64,000 bases of DNA. Source: Solenopsis invicta. Taxonomy: Eukaryota; Arthropoda; Insecta; Hymenoptera; Formicidae. A program made the translations under genes and the position numbers. The notes beneath the pieces were generated by a model. It did not search any database and was not told where the DNA came from. It worked only from the letters and a program-made list of their open reading frames with translations. Shown piece by piece: positions 53,982 to 64,000 of this stretch (positions are counted from its first letter, which is position 1; every line of letters starts with the position of its first letter). Location: positions 8,399,685 to 8,463,684 of the forward strand of contig NC_052672.1 of assembly GCF_016802725.1 (NCBI RefSeq), in the 5' to 3' direction.

Positions 53982-54201
53982 ATATAGTCACGAAATCAAT
54001 TTTCCGGACGCAAGATATGGAAGTTTATTTCATGCTACAAATTTACTAAACATTATATTTTAGGAAAAACTCGATTGAAAGTAAAAATCTTTGCCATGCA
54101 TTTCCATCAAAAATACATATAATTTTTAATTTGTAGCATAAAAATAAACTTCCAATATCTTGTGCGCCGATCCGGACAATTGGTTTCGTGGCTGTGTATA
54201 C
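53982..54201. repeat. Palindromic repeat family B, copy 1
   Basis: Left arm CACGAAATCAATTTTCCGGA with GGAAGTTTATTTCATGCTAC. The right arm is its complement (TAGCATAAAAATAAACTTCC, CAATTGGTTTCGTGGC). Non-coding, 220 bases, in the intron of the unrecognised plus-strand gene. Confidence 0.7.
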
Positions 54202-54234
54202 GATTATTTTGTGATGTTACAGTCGCCAGTGATA

Positions 54235-54486
54235 AAAATAATAAATAATTCTAAATTTAATTAATATATTGGCGAATATTTATTGAAATTTCTTCACAAC
54301 GTTTCTTAAGGTTTAGGTCGTTTTCTAGTGAGTCTGTTAAATAATATCACATTGAATCGTTTGATCAGGAAACATGTAATATTATTTAACCGATTTATTT
54401 GAAAAGGACTTGGACCTCAGGTCGAAACGTTGTAAAGAAGTTACAATCAACATTTACTAATGTGTTTAAAATTATTTATTATTTTG
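54235..54486. repeat. Palindromic repeat, second type
   Basis: AAAATAATAAATAATT on the left and AATTATTTATTATTTT on the right are exact complements. The arms of about 105 bases also pair through TTCACAACGTTTC and GAAACGTTGTAAAG. It starts only 34 bases after the previous palindrome. Confidence 0.65.
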
Positions 54487-54884
54487 TTTACATTTAAATA
54501 AATATTCACATATCTAAACTGAACATGCATTCTCGAAACTTAATGAATAATTAAACTCACATAAAGGCTGGTAAGAATCAAGGCGTGATTATAAAATGCA
54601 ATTGCTTGTTAAAGAAAATTTTTATTTTATTATTTTAATCCCTCAATGAATGTCTTTGGCGTACTATATTACAGATAGAGAGAGAAAGAAATCTATATAA
54701 TTATTTAACCATCATCAATCTACCACTACTTTAGTCACTAATGGATTGCTAAATCTGAAGTGATATTTTACAAATATCAAATATGATATCAAAATAGATA
54801 AGATTCTCTCTAAAAATGTATATATCTTCTTAAAATGCCCATATAAACTATCTAAAAGTGACTCACTTGGAAAGACTAAATTAT

Positions 54885-55385
54885 TAAATATTGAAATTTT
54901 TAGGGAAAATTTAATTAAAAGTAAAAAGACTTTACCAGCTATACATTTTTATTAAAAATAGTGATACATTCGAGCAAGGTGAGAGGAGAAAATATCAATA
55001 CCAAGATTTATTCTCGACTAAAACATAATTGAAAAAATTTTCTTGTCTCGATGAACTGTGAGATTCTCGTTTCTCGAGATTTTCGAATTTTATGTCGAAA
55101 TGTTCGAGACTATCTACTATCTCATCTCATTTGTTTTTTTATAAAGGAGTAGCACATTATTTATGACTAGCATAAACATAAAGAAAAATAACGAGACGAG
55201 AAAAAACAATGACAAATAATAAATTTGGAAATTTTGTGTTAAACAAGACGAGAAATTTCAAAATAAGATTTCGAGATTCTTGTATACATCACTCATCAAA
55301 AATACGCTTTTAATTTGTAGCATAAAATAAACTCCCAATATCTTGTGTACCAGGAGAATTAATTTCTTAACTGCATATAAGATTA
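54885..55385. repeat. Palindromic repeat family B, copy 2, expanded
   Basis: Left part GGGAAAATTTAATTAAAAGT and right part TTGTAGCATAAAATAAACTC with CAATATCTTGTGTACC match copy 1. About 300 unrelated bases lie between them, possibly an insertion. Confidence 0.5.
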
Positions 55386-55599
55386 TTTTGCTTATTTAAT
55401 ATTATTTTGTTTGAACAAACACAGAGATAGAAATAAAATAAAATCGGTGCTTTATTGCAACTTTATTCGAAATACGTCTTTCAGTCAAATTTTGTTAATA
55501 ACAGACCAGTGAATCTTTTCAATTTAAACACAATTTTGTTTCAGATGGAAATGTGTCACTGGTAAGAGTTTTCGCTTCCAATCGAGCTTTCCTGTGAGA

Positions 55600-55682
55600 T
55601 GATAACATTTGATAAATTTGAGCATAAAATAATCCCCCAACATTCTGTGTCCAGACAATTAATTTTGTGACTGTGTACTCCA
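55600..55682. repeat. Palindromic repeat family B, single arm
   Basis: GAGCATAAAATAATCCCCCA, TTCTGTGTCCAGACAATTAA and TTTTGTGACTGTGTA repeat the right arm of copies 1 and 2. No left arm is evident. Confidence 0.5.
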
Positions 55683-57066
55683 TTTATTACGGAACATAAT
55701 ATAACGTTTCGTTTCATCCGTTTCCTCTCTGTCTTAATACTTGGGCGACAGATTCGTATCTTAGGTAACATGAGTGATCTACCGTTTTGCGAGAGTGTAC
55801 GGCGGAATAGCCTGCATTTATAAAGGATCACCCTGACGGCTCTTGGGGGCTCCTACCGGTGCGCCGCCCGATTCTGCCGTAACTCGAAGCTTCTACCGTA
55901 GAATTCCGTTCTAATTGGAGAGAGAGAGAATATTTGCCCCGCTTACACTTCGCTTGTAATTCAAAACATCGCTAATCCATTAATCCTGTTTCCAGCGTGC
56001 CGTGTACACGCTGCTGTACGGAAGTCATACTACCGGTAAACTATGCGCTCTGCCGGATATATATATATATTAAGCACAAGGTAATTCTGGTACCTGTGTC
56101 TCGAGGATTACGGGAAACTCGTTGCGATACGTCGGGGCTGCATTAAGATGCGCATCGCGCAATCAGAATGCATTTCGATCCGCGCGGTTGTTAAAATTTT
56201 CGTTTGCTCTTAACGCTCGGAGTATTTCGGGGGCGTTAACGCGATTATATCGTTAAAAAAAAAAAGAAAATGATTTTTGGTTTTACATCGGGAGAGACAC
56301 GAATTCGTTCATATGAAGCGGCAACTCAAACATCGTTAATTTTCCGGCAAGATTTGCACTCTGTTCCACGCTCCCTCGATCTAACTTTCATTGCTTGTCA
56401 GAGCAGTCATTCATTTTCCCCGACGTCGAGAAAGTTAGAATTGCAAGACTTGATAGATAGCGGATCCAAAAGGTCGCACACACTCGCACGCGTCCTCGGT
56501 TGTCCCGGAAGATACGGAGAAGTCGGAATGATACGCGGTTGCGGTTATGATTTGCGGCCGGAGCGCTGCATTTTAAACGCGCAGCACGCGACGCGAAATC
56601 TTAGCTTCGGCATAATGCATTATGTAAATGCGCCGGTGTAACCGTCGACGCGCTTTACTATCATTCGATATCAGCCGACGCGGCGCGGGCGCTCCTCCGC
56701 GTAGCGCTCGATTCCTTCGATACACATAATTACGGGCGTTCCGGGAGATGCTGAGGCAACGTCTCTCCCATCTCTCGCGAGGCATCCCTTTGCCGCTCCG
56801 TGGCAAAGCGGAGCGTTAACGGGTATCGCTTTATCTGCGCCGAACCGCCATAAAGGGGCTCCTGTTTCGCATTAGCCGGCCGCACGACCTCGATAGTTCC
56901 GAGTCGCTGTAAAAGCTCATAAAGAATCCCGCTTCCGACACACGGGAGGCGCATAATATTGGTGCGCGCCGTATATCAGTACGAGATCCCGCGAACCACC
57001 ACCTCTCCCGCTGCGCCGACCGACGGAGAACGACGGAGGCATATCTACTTCTCTCCGTGTTTGCAG

Positions 57067-57157
57067 TAGACCTATATACCCCCGACCTGGAAGAGGCCAT
57101 ATCCCAGGACCAACACGAGTTCGCCGTGTGCTGCACTTTGACGCGCTGCAAACGCCC
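57067..57157 (+). CDS. Next exon of the same unrecognised plus-strand gene
   Basis: The acceptor is CTCTCCGTGTTTGCAG and the donor is GTGAGG at 57158. The exon starts in the phase required by the donor at 53093 (one base plus two). It reads DLYTPDLEEAISQDQHEF followed by a short segment with three cysteines. Without the donor the frame would meet TGA at once, which supports a splice there. The acidic, low-complexity-free composition looks genuinely coding, but I cannot assign a function. The next exon must lie beyond the window or downstream of the minus-strand lipase, which would then be nested in an intron of this gene. Confidence 0.45.
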
Positions 57158-58190
57158 GTGAGGCTGGGTAGGCGCGCCGACGAGGCGAGACGCGGCCCCC
57201 CGACCCGGCGTCGTATCGACATCGCGCGGAATATTTCAACGCGGTTCGCCTACTTTCGCGAGAGCACGTTTTCGCCTCGCGCTACACGCGAGATTTATCG
57301 TTTCGGTGACTCGTGTCGACGAGCTGATTCGTTCCGCGCTCGATCGCGCCGTAAACGCAAAGTTTTGGAAATTTTATGCAACGAACCGAGTCAGTTTGAC
57401 GCCATTTTATGATATACCAATCCGATGTTGTATATATTTTTTTAAAACCTCTGAAGCCTGATGATTTAACGCGCAAGGGGTTTTGTTTTTCCCATAAGAG
57501 ATAAGATGGCTGTCTCAATTATGGGTCGTTCAAGATTAAAATGATTTTTATTAATTCATGTAAATTTAACAATCAAAAATTTTAAAAAAGTTGTTAACGT
57601 TAATATAAGCAGTAAATATAATTTTAAAATAAATGAATATACATGAATAATATAAATATACAATATATTTAATAAAGCAATTTATGAATTTTAGAAAAAT
57701 ATTTAAAAATGTTTATCTAATAATGGGTTAACATAATTAAATGTACATTATTGTATGTTAATATACATTAACGTATTTAATACGTTTTACTGCGATTATT
57801 ATAGATCGTAAATATAATCTATTAAAATTTTCTTAATAAAAGAATTATTAAAAAAATTATTAAACAAATTTTTAAAGGAATTATTAACACCTACAAAATT
57901 TAATTATATTACTGATTATAATCGCAAAAATTGTTACATATAGGTTTTGAGATTGTTGATAATGAATCTGCAATCAAAATTCCAATATGAAAAATGATGA
58001 AAATTGTTGTACATAGGTTTTGATTTTTGTATTTGGTATTTCAGACAATATGTACTAGGTCACACTCTCAAACCTAAATTTGAAATATTTGACAAATAAA
58101 TATTTATGCCATATTTATCGTTTATTATAATAACCATAATCTTATCGTGAGCTTGTACGGATATTTAGAAATAATTATAAAATTACCAGT

Positions 58191-58223
<33 letters not shown>

Positions 58224-58315
58224 TTTTCTTTTATATTAAAGAATTCCTGTCTTAAAATTAAAGAATCCGGTTCTGCAAAAAAAATACGTAACATTAAATG
58301 TTACAAGTAATAATA
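57158..58315. other. No gene seen: GC-rich then AT-rich spacer
   Basis: CpG-rich sequence continues from the exon to about 57420, then AT-rich DNA runs up to the CT tract and the lipase 3' end. Confidence 0.5.
58193..58226. repeat. (CT)n microsatellite
   Basis: CT units just beyond the 3' end of the lipase gene. Confidence 0.95.
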
Positions 58316-58321
58316 TTTATT
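58316..58321 (-). terminator. Poly(A) signal of the lipase gene
   Basis: AATAAA read on the minus strand lies about 50 bases after the lipase stop codon, at the expected distance for a short 3' UTR. The surrounding DNA is AT-rich, so the hexamer alone is weak evidence. Confidence 0.5.
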
Positions 58322-58370
58322 AAGTTTCTAATTTTTTTAAACGTAATAATTAAATAAAATATTAATTATC

Positions 58371-60517
58371 TTACACATTTGATGCTGCATATCCAACTCC
58401 ACTTATTTGATTTACATCTAAATTATTATAATTAGGATCGGTGAAAGATCGCTTCGCAATAAATTCAGCAGGAGAAATCTTTGATTTTGCGTATATCTTA
58501 GCTGATCTTCCATGACTACAGAAATCTGATGACAAAATAAGAAGAACGATTAAAAATGAGATAATTACCCCTCATACTTTGTTAGTCGGGTATCTCTTAA
58601 TCTTGTTAAGGGTCAAATTTGCCCTACGTTTAAATGGCACAACAGGATTATTTTTATTTAATAATTGTTAAAATTTTAATGATACAATTTTATTGGCACA
58701 ACTGTATTACGCTTAGCAAAGAAATTTATGTTTATTTATAGCAGAGAAAAATGAATTTTGTCCTCATTTGTAGTAAACAAGATTTTTGAATTTTCATAAA
58801 AATTACAGCAGATTAAAAAAAAAGAAAAGCTTTGTTGATGTAAGTAACAAATTTTTTTACTGAACATAAAAAGGTTATGTTAACAAAACTATATTATTAT
58901 AATTTTTAAAATTATTAAATAAAAATAATTTTATTGTGCCATTTAAATGTAGGGCAATTTTGACCTTCAATATAAAATTAAAGAGGTACTAGGCCAACAG
59001 AGTATGAAAGTTAAAATTAATAAATTTTTGAAACTTTAAATCATGTAGCGAATAATATAATAATTTAACCTATCGTGAAAATTTATTAAACTCAAATTGA
59101 ATTATTAGGTACATTACTGATTAGCAATTTATTTGCAATTTAAAAAATTTTTTCTTAATGATGTATTATATAACGAAAATTAAATATTGTACTATTAAAT
59201 AACTGTTTAACTGACCAATTTGCACAAATTAATTTACATTATAATGAATTAACTATACCAAATTCATATTTCAATTATTATTTATATAAGTCATCGTAAA
59301 AATTATAATTACCATTTGTGCTTAATGGTAATCCTGATAATGGACAACCGGGTTGAGGACGGTGACCAGTATTTGCGTAAAATTCTGCTGTTCCCATATA
59401 TTTGGAAGTGCCATATCCACCCATGTCCGTATGAATAACATCAATCCATGATGCGTCTTTACTCGTAAGGTAACATCCGGTAGGATAAAATATACGATTT
59501 GCAGGATCTAATCCTGTAAACAATATGAGTTTACACTAAGAAACATTTTAGAATAATACAAAAGTTGTGCACTGCATAAAAGTACGAGTTTAAAATTTTT
59601 TAGTATATTTCTTGTCAACTTCTAATGGGCGTGATAAATAAAGATAAATAGGAAATATAACATATAATTGTTATAATTATTAAGAAATAATTATTCAAAA
59701 TAACAAAAATTATTAGAAAAAACGATGAAGCATACCTATCTTATCTTGAAGATGTAAGTTAATATAATTATGTACCTGTAATGCGGGGTATTTTGAAATT
59801 CTTGTTGCATTTACCGGCAAAACCAGCTATGTGCGCGCCCAACGAATGTGCAACGATATAAATTTTAGTTACATCGAGACCGGAGTTTACGAGGTTTTCT
59901 ATACTTTTAGCAAATAATCTTCCTATTTTTTCAGCGTTTTTGAAAACGGTCATATAAAAGCCGCTGGAATATCTACTCCAATCAAGTAACACGATGTTAT
60001 CTGTTCTTCCATAACAGAGCGCTAGTAATGCAAATAAATTTCAATTTGTGTCTTTTTTTGATTTTGTAATAATCCATTTATATATTACCTAATACCTTTT
60101 ATCATTAACTGGACATTATTGTTTTCCGGAGATTGCGTATATCCAAAAACGTAAAAAATTGTTTGTTTAGAAGGTTCTAGTACTTTTACCAAATTTTCTG
60201 GTGTTATAATAGGATAGGCAATTGTTGAAGGGATTTCATTATTACTGAAAAATAATTATTATTGCTTATTTACGATTTAGACATTTTTCTATTTATACTA
60301 ACCATTTGTAATAAAGCAGGTTGACGTCAGTTGCAAAGTCCGATTTCGGTAGGTTACCTGAATAATAGAATGCATTCAATCAGTATCTTTAATGTTAACG
60401 TAATGTTTAAAAAAATACTGACAACAGTGCATATTTACAAGAGCAATCCGATTGACTAGGAATTATCTTTGCCATGAAAAGTAGCAAAACATGATAATAT
60501 ACAGTCGAAGTTAACAT
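58371..60517 (-). CDS. Secreted phospholipase A1-like lipase, six exons, complete
   Basis: A member of the pancreatic-lipase superfamily, closest in architecture to insect phospholipase A1, which in wasps and fire ants is a venom enzyme and allergen and elsewhere a digestive or housekeeping lipase. The exons I infer, in transcript order, are 60517-60439, 60357-60303, 60244-60096, 60021-59776, 59513-59313 and 58525-58371. Every intron is GT-AG and all junction phases agree, giving 885 nt (294 codons plus stop). The first exon encodes an ATG and a hydrophobic signal peptide of about 20 residues. Exon 4 carries the nucleophile motif AHSLGAH (Ser about 154). Exon 5 starts with GLDPA (Asp about 179) and has the DVIHT block. 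Exon 6 has FCSHGRS (His about 248), so the triad is intact. Cys pairs near 166/190 and 233/246 match the conserved lipase disulfides. The length is slightly short compared with wasp precursors of about 330. The gene may be venom, salivary or gut expressed; the sequence cannot say which. Confidence 0.9.
58571..59009. repeat. Palindromic element inside the last lipase intron
   Basis: Two inverted arms of about 100 bases (58571-58690 and about 58900-59009) face each other. Both contain the string TTTAAATGGCACAA or TTTAAATGGCACAAT next to GCCCTAC. The ends read CTCATACTTTGTTAG on one side and its imperfect complement on the other. The whole lies in the intron between exons 5 and 6 and explains why that intron (58526-59312) is by far the longest in the gene. 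It has no coding capacity and is best read as a non-autonomous, MITE-like element. The family is not identified. Confidence 0.7.
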
Positions 60518-61551
60518 TTTAAAAAAGTAAAATGTTCAGGATCTCCAAGATAAACGTTTCTAATACGGATTTTAATTAGACCGTCGATATTCTGCAAAGA
60601 ATCTCAATGTGAGTATACGAAGTATATAGAGGACATTTCCACATAAATTAAACATGAAGAAGATAAGATAATTTGCAGCAACACGCATGAATTTGTTTTG
60701 TGTTAATTATTTGAAATGGTTAAATACACAAGAAAAGTTTTAATAAAAGAAATAAAATTACTCGGAAAAATTTTAATTAGCTAATCAGATGAAAGTCAAG
60801 ATCACGATTAAATCATAGCATAAATGAACCTCTATTTTTGGGATACGGAATTTATACTCTTGAAAGTAATGAATATTGAGATTTATCTATTGTAACTATT
60901 TGTCATTTCTTTGCTTAGGTCTTAGGGCAATTTATATGTATTCAGTAATAATTAAAAGCAAAAGGCATATACTCAAATTTTATATGAATTTTATATGAAT
61001 GGTATAAGCATTCACATTCAATGTTTTGTAATCCACGTCCGCAATGCGCGTTTAGTTCAAGTTTAAAAGTTGTTTATTTTTTTGCTTTTTCCAAAGAAGT
61101 GTTACTTAATTGTCCTTCCTGTTTATAATTTATAAATTTGTATCAACAAAATTCCAAACAACTAGGAAGCACGCTAGAATAACATTAAATGGATCTCTTT
61201 GACTTATTGTTGTAGAAAACATTTTTTTTTGTCAAAAGTGTATTGTCATTCAAATATCTAGGAACATTTTCAACACGCTGCACATATCTTACATAGAAAA
61301 AAAATTTTTACCGATAAAACAAATTATAAATTTGCTAAAACCGTATTTATTACTTCAACAAAAGAATTTATTACTGATATTACTACTTTGGTTTTTCAGC
61401 AAAATATACTTATCTGCTAAAATCGTATCGATTCCAAAATCTACTATTCTAATTAGAGACGTAGCAACAAGTCGCTCATCACCAGCAATACACAACACAA
61501 ACATATGAAATATTTCTTGTAATATTAAAAAATAACAGTTTGCATACTTAC
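60518..61551. other. Lipase upstream region
   Basis: AT-rich, with no lipase exon remnants on either strand that I can find. A possible acceptor (TCTTTGCAG on the minus strand, near 60592) lies about 75 bases before the lipase start codon and might join an upstream untranslated exon. Confidence 0.4.
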
Positions 61552-61639
61552 AGAGGCAAGAATCGATTTGGCCAGATACTACATTTGTCTTAAAAAATAA
61601 GAGAATATAAGAGTACAATCGATGATAATTTTTAAACAA
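61552..61639 (-). pseudogene. Second PLA1-type signal-peptide exon, orphan or alternative first exon
   Basis: This minus-strand frame encodes a hydrophobic leader ending in SGQIDSCLC, then a consensus donor (GTAAGT) in phase 1. The lipase first exon ends in SQSDCSC at a donor of the same phase, with the same Cys codon split across the intron. The exon could therefore splice in frame to lipase exon 2 at 60357. The first codon of the aligned region is TTG, and I found no in-frame ATG between it and the mariner boundary about 18 bases upstream. No other lipase exons lie between 60540 and 61550. It is either the remains of a tandem duplicate or an alternative first exon cut off by the transposon. 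Confidence 0.5.
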
Positions 61640-61657
61640 AGAATACGAGATTTGGTA

Positions 61658-62460
61658 CTTATGTATCCAGAACTAGTAACACTGGTGTTGCTAGACACCA
61701 TCTAACATATCCACCGCAAAGTTTGACATTTTTGACGGTATACATACTTAGAACATTTCATTTTAGTATCCGAAATAATAAACAAAAACGAATATTTGTC
61801 ATCGAAAATGGTTTGTTTGAAATTGGTATTGTTTTTCCAAATATTTTCTGCGATGATCGATACACTTTTGCATACGTTTAAACCAATTTTTGTAGCACTT
61901 TTGCACCAATCGACACGAGCCTTTTTTTAAGCGATTGTTAAATTATGCGGAATCCAAAGCGAATAAATTTTTTTTACGGCTAAATGTTCATGTAAAATCT
62001 TATATCTGCTTGTCATACTAATGCCCAAGGATGCCTCAATCTTACGATATGTGACATGATGATCTTGCATTATCAGTTTGCGCACAATTGATTTTAGACG
62101 ACTTTCTAAATTTGTCAGTGAGCGATCAACGTGAGCGGCCACGATTGAATTTACTAGTGATATACAATGGTTTTAGATGGTACTTTATTGCCAAAAGTCG
62201 AAGTGAGTTGATCGATGCACTATTGTTGAGATAATCCACGTCGAAAGTCGTAGTAAATCATCGCACGAAAATTTTCACGAGTGAATTCCATTTTTTGACT
62301 GAGATGAAATTTTCAAGTCACTGTAAACAACACAAATAGCGTCTGTATGATAAAATGTTCTAAGTATCGTATACCGTGAAAAATGTCAAATTTTGCGATG
62401 AATATGTCAGATGGTGCCTTAGCAACACCATGACAGTGTTGTCGGTTACGGATACATAAG
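61658..62460 (-). mobile_element. Internally deleted mariner element with long terminal inverted repeats
   Basis: The element starts with CTTATGTATCC and ends with its complement GGATACATAAG. The two ends match over about 105 bases at roughly 80% identity, far longer than the usual 28-30 base mariner ends. The left flank is TA (61656-61657), the expected Tc1/mariner target site; the right flank is CA, so one copy of the duplication appears mutated. Transposase remnants run on the minus strand between the ends. The element sits between the orphan lipase leader exon and the sequence beyond 62461. It cannot supply its own transposase. Confidence 0.85.
61799..62291 (-). pseudogene. Mariner transposase remnant, broken
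   Basis: On the minus strand, a start at 62291 leads into a typical mariner N-terminus with an in-frame stop after about 23 codons. The paired-type helix-turn-helix segment follows around 61930-62100, readable as EASLGISMT and ILHEHLAVKK. After the DWCK motif the sequence jumps, with a frame change, to the mariner C-terminal tail (WFKRMQKCIDH, near 61840-61880). The whole catalytic core with its aspartates is missing. There are at least two stops, a frameshift and a large deletion. Confidence 0.85.
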
Positions 62461-62874
62461 CAACTTACGTATATTGCGAACTTTAAAGTATGTACAACAA
62501 TGTATCGACGCGGAAACTCAATGCAATTTATACCAATGCCATGACCATAGAAACTGAACGTGACAAAGCGAAAAACAAAGATAATTTGAAACAATATGCA
62601 TGTTCTTTTTTATTGCTCGAGTATTTTTAAATACTTAGATAATGCGTACACTAACATTTATTAATAAAAGAAAGAAAAATAATAAAATTTGGCTGATTAA
62701 ATCGTTTGAAATAAAAATTCTAAAAAAATGTATTTCTTGTAATTTTCGTGACGCTTTGATTTTAATTTTAAAAATATTTTAACGCAATTTCAAAATGTAG
62801 CTATTTTAATATTAATTTGTTACGCTATAATTAATATATATATATTTATATATATTATATAATATATATAAATT

Positions 62875-62882
<8 letters not shown>

Positions 62883-62930
<48 letters not shown>
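62883..62930. repeat. (TA)n microsatellite
   Basis: More than 20 TA units inside a 110-base AT-only stretch. Confidence 0.95.
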
Positions 62931-62934
<4 letters not shown>

Positions 62935-63368
62935 ATGCTTTGTTACGTTTGATGGATAAAATTTTTCCTTTTCTCGCGCCATCCGTCTTGAACATATTTG
63001 CGCGGAAATCGCGAATTAAATTCAGAAACGATTCGAATAACGCCAATCAAATCATTTCAAATCCATGCAGAAATAATACTCAAACTTTAATTTCACGATC
63101 ACGCAGTTATTCAGCATACTTATAACCACAATCATAAACCGTCATCACGAAAATTTCTAATAAATATTGTGCAAATAGTATAAAGCACGAAATCGGAATA
63201 AATACGGCCGTAGCACATGCGATCACCGCGTCGCGCTGTTCCCGCGATCACTCACAAAAGAACCTGCCAAAGTGTCACACCCCGATTTTAATGAAACTTT
63301 ACATACATTTAGGTAACATAATTAGATGATTTTAGAAACTATCAGTTGCGGCTAATATTCGGTTTCAA

Positions 63369-63709
63369 GGGGTGAGATCATCTTTTATGTGTATAGCGAT
63401 TTTCAACTTTTTCCTTTATATCTTGTAAACTATTTGAGATATAAAAAAATGTTTTATACAATAGATTGACAATAAAATTACCTCTGCTTAGTTACGTTAA
63501 TAACATTTTTTTAAAAATAATTATTTTTTAAAATTAACAAACATAATTGTTTAAAAAGTGATTATAAAAAAATATTATTGACGTGAATAAATAGAGGTAA
63601 TTTTATTGTGAAACTTTTGTATAAAACATTTTCTTATATTTTGAACGGTTTTCGAGACATAGCTGGAAAAGCTAAAAATCGCTTTACACATGAAGACTGA
63701 TTTCACCCA
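63369..63709. repeat. Long palindrome at the window end
   Basis: Arms of about 145 bases pair across a short AT-rich centre. GGGGTGAGATCATCTTTTAT, AATGTTTTATACAA and ATAAAATTACCTCT on the left each have a complement on the right. It is MITE-like, non-coding, and may extend left to about 63280. Confidence 0.65.
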
Positions 63710-64000
63710 TTAAAACTGATTTCATCTGTTTCTTAATAATAAAACTTTTATAACTTTTTAAAAAAATATTTATTAAGAAAATGATAAAATTCTATTATTT
63801 CCACACAACCTATCATGAGGTAGATAATTAGCACAGCGTGCTTTTTTCATAGTGGCTCCCGCCTAGGCCTAATCTACTCTCTAGTGTATTATTTATATTT
63901 TAATGCATGAATTTCTAATGCTGTTCTCACTCTCTTGAAAGATATATTATTATTACATAAAAATTTACCCAACTTTTAGATGACAAAATATCTTTCATGT

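Noticed and set aside
62313..62594. 93-codon minus-strand frame overlapping the mariner end
   Set aside because: It runs across the transposon boundary and has no ATG at its apparent start, so it is a chance fusion of flank and terminal repeat.

Overview
The window looks like insect nuclear DNA, most likely from a hymenopteran and plausibly an ant. The signs are a phospholipase A1-type lipase gene split by short AT-rich introns, a decayed mariner transposon, many short palindromic elements, abundant (GA)n/(CT)n runs, and a strong mosaic of AT-rich DNA with CpG-rich patches of 0.3-1 kb. The taxon is an inference and no homology search was possible. There are no bacterial operons, no CRISPR array, and no tRNA or rRNA that I can recognise.

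Most of the window (about 1-52,900) has no gene I can support firmly. It reads as intergenic or long-intron DNA. Its content is CpG-rich islands, microsatellites and interspersed repeats: a TTAA-flanked piggyBac-like element (1,206-1,522), a pair of about 0.8 kb repeats in opposite orientation (7,793-8,656 and 25,180-25,936, the second carrying a nested 115 bp element), a larger TTAA-type palindrome (36,747-37,187), and a family of roughly 0.2 kb palindromic elements ending in CGCGGAAAGAA, with at least eight copies between 19 and 48 kb. The best promoter or 5'-leader candidate is the GC-rich block near 26.6-27.5 kb. It also carries a long open frame on the minus strand.

At 52,945-57,157 two plus-strand exons (52,945-53,093 and 57,067-57,157) have good splice sites and matching phase. 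They probably belong to a large gene that continues beyond the window. I do not recognise the protein. The 4 kb between them carries a cluster of palindromic repeats.

The clearest gene is on the minus strand at 58,371-60,517. It is a complete six-exon, 294-codon secreted lipase of the phospholipase A1 group, with signal peptide and Ser-Asp-His triad intact. Its last intron holds a 0.44 kb palindromic element. Just upstream, at 61,552-61,639, lies a second signal-peptide exon ending in the same phase. It has no ATG visible in frame, and it abuts an internally deleted mariner element (61,658-62,460) with unusually long terminal repeats. This tail region therefore combines a toxin-family lipase, a remnant or alternative first exon, and a transposon sitting where that exon's 5' end or promoter should be. 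The window ends in another long palindrome (63,369-63,709).
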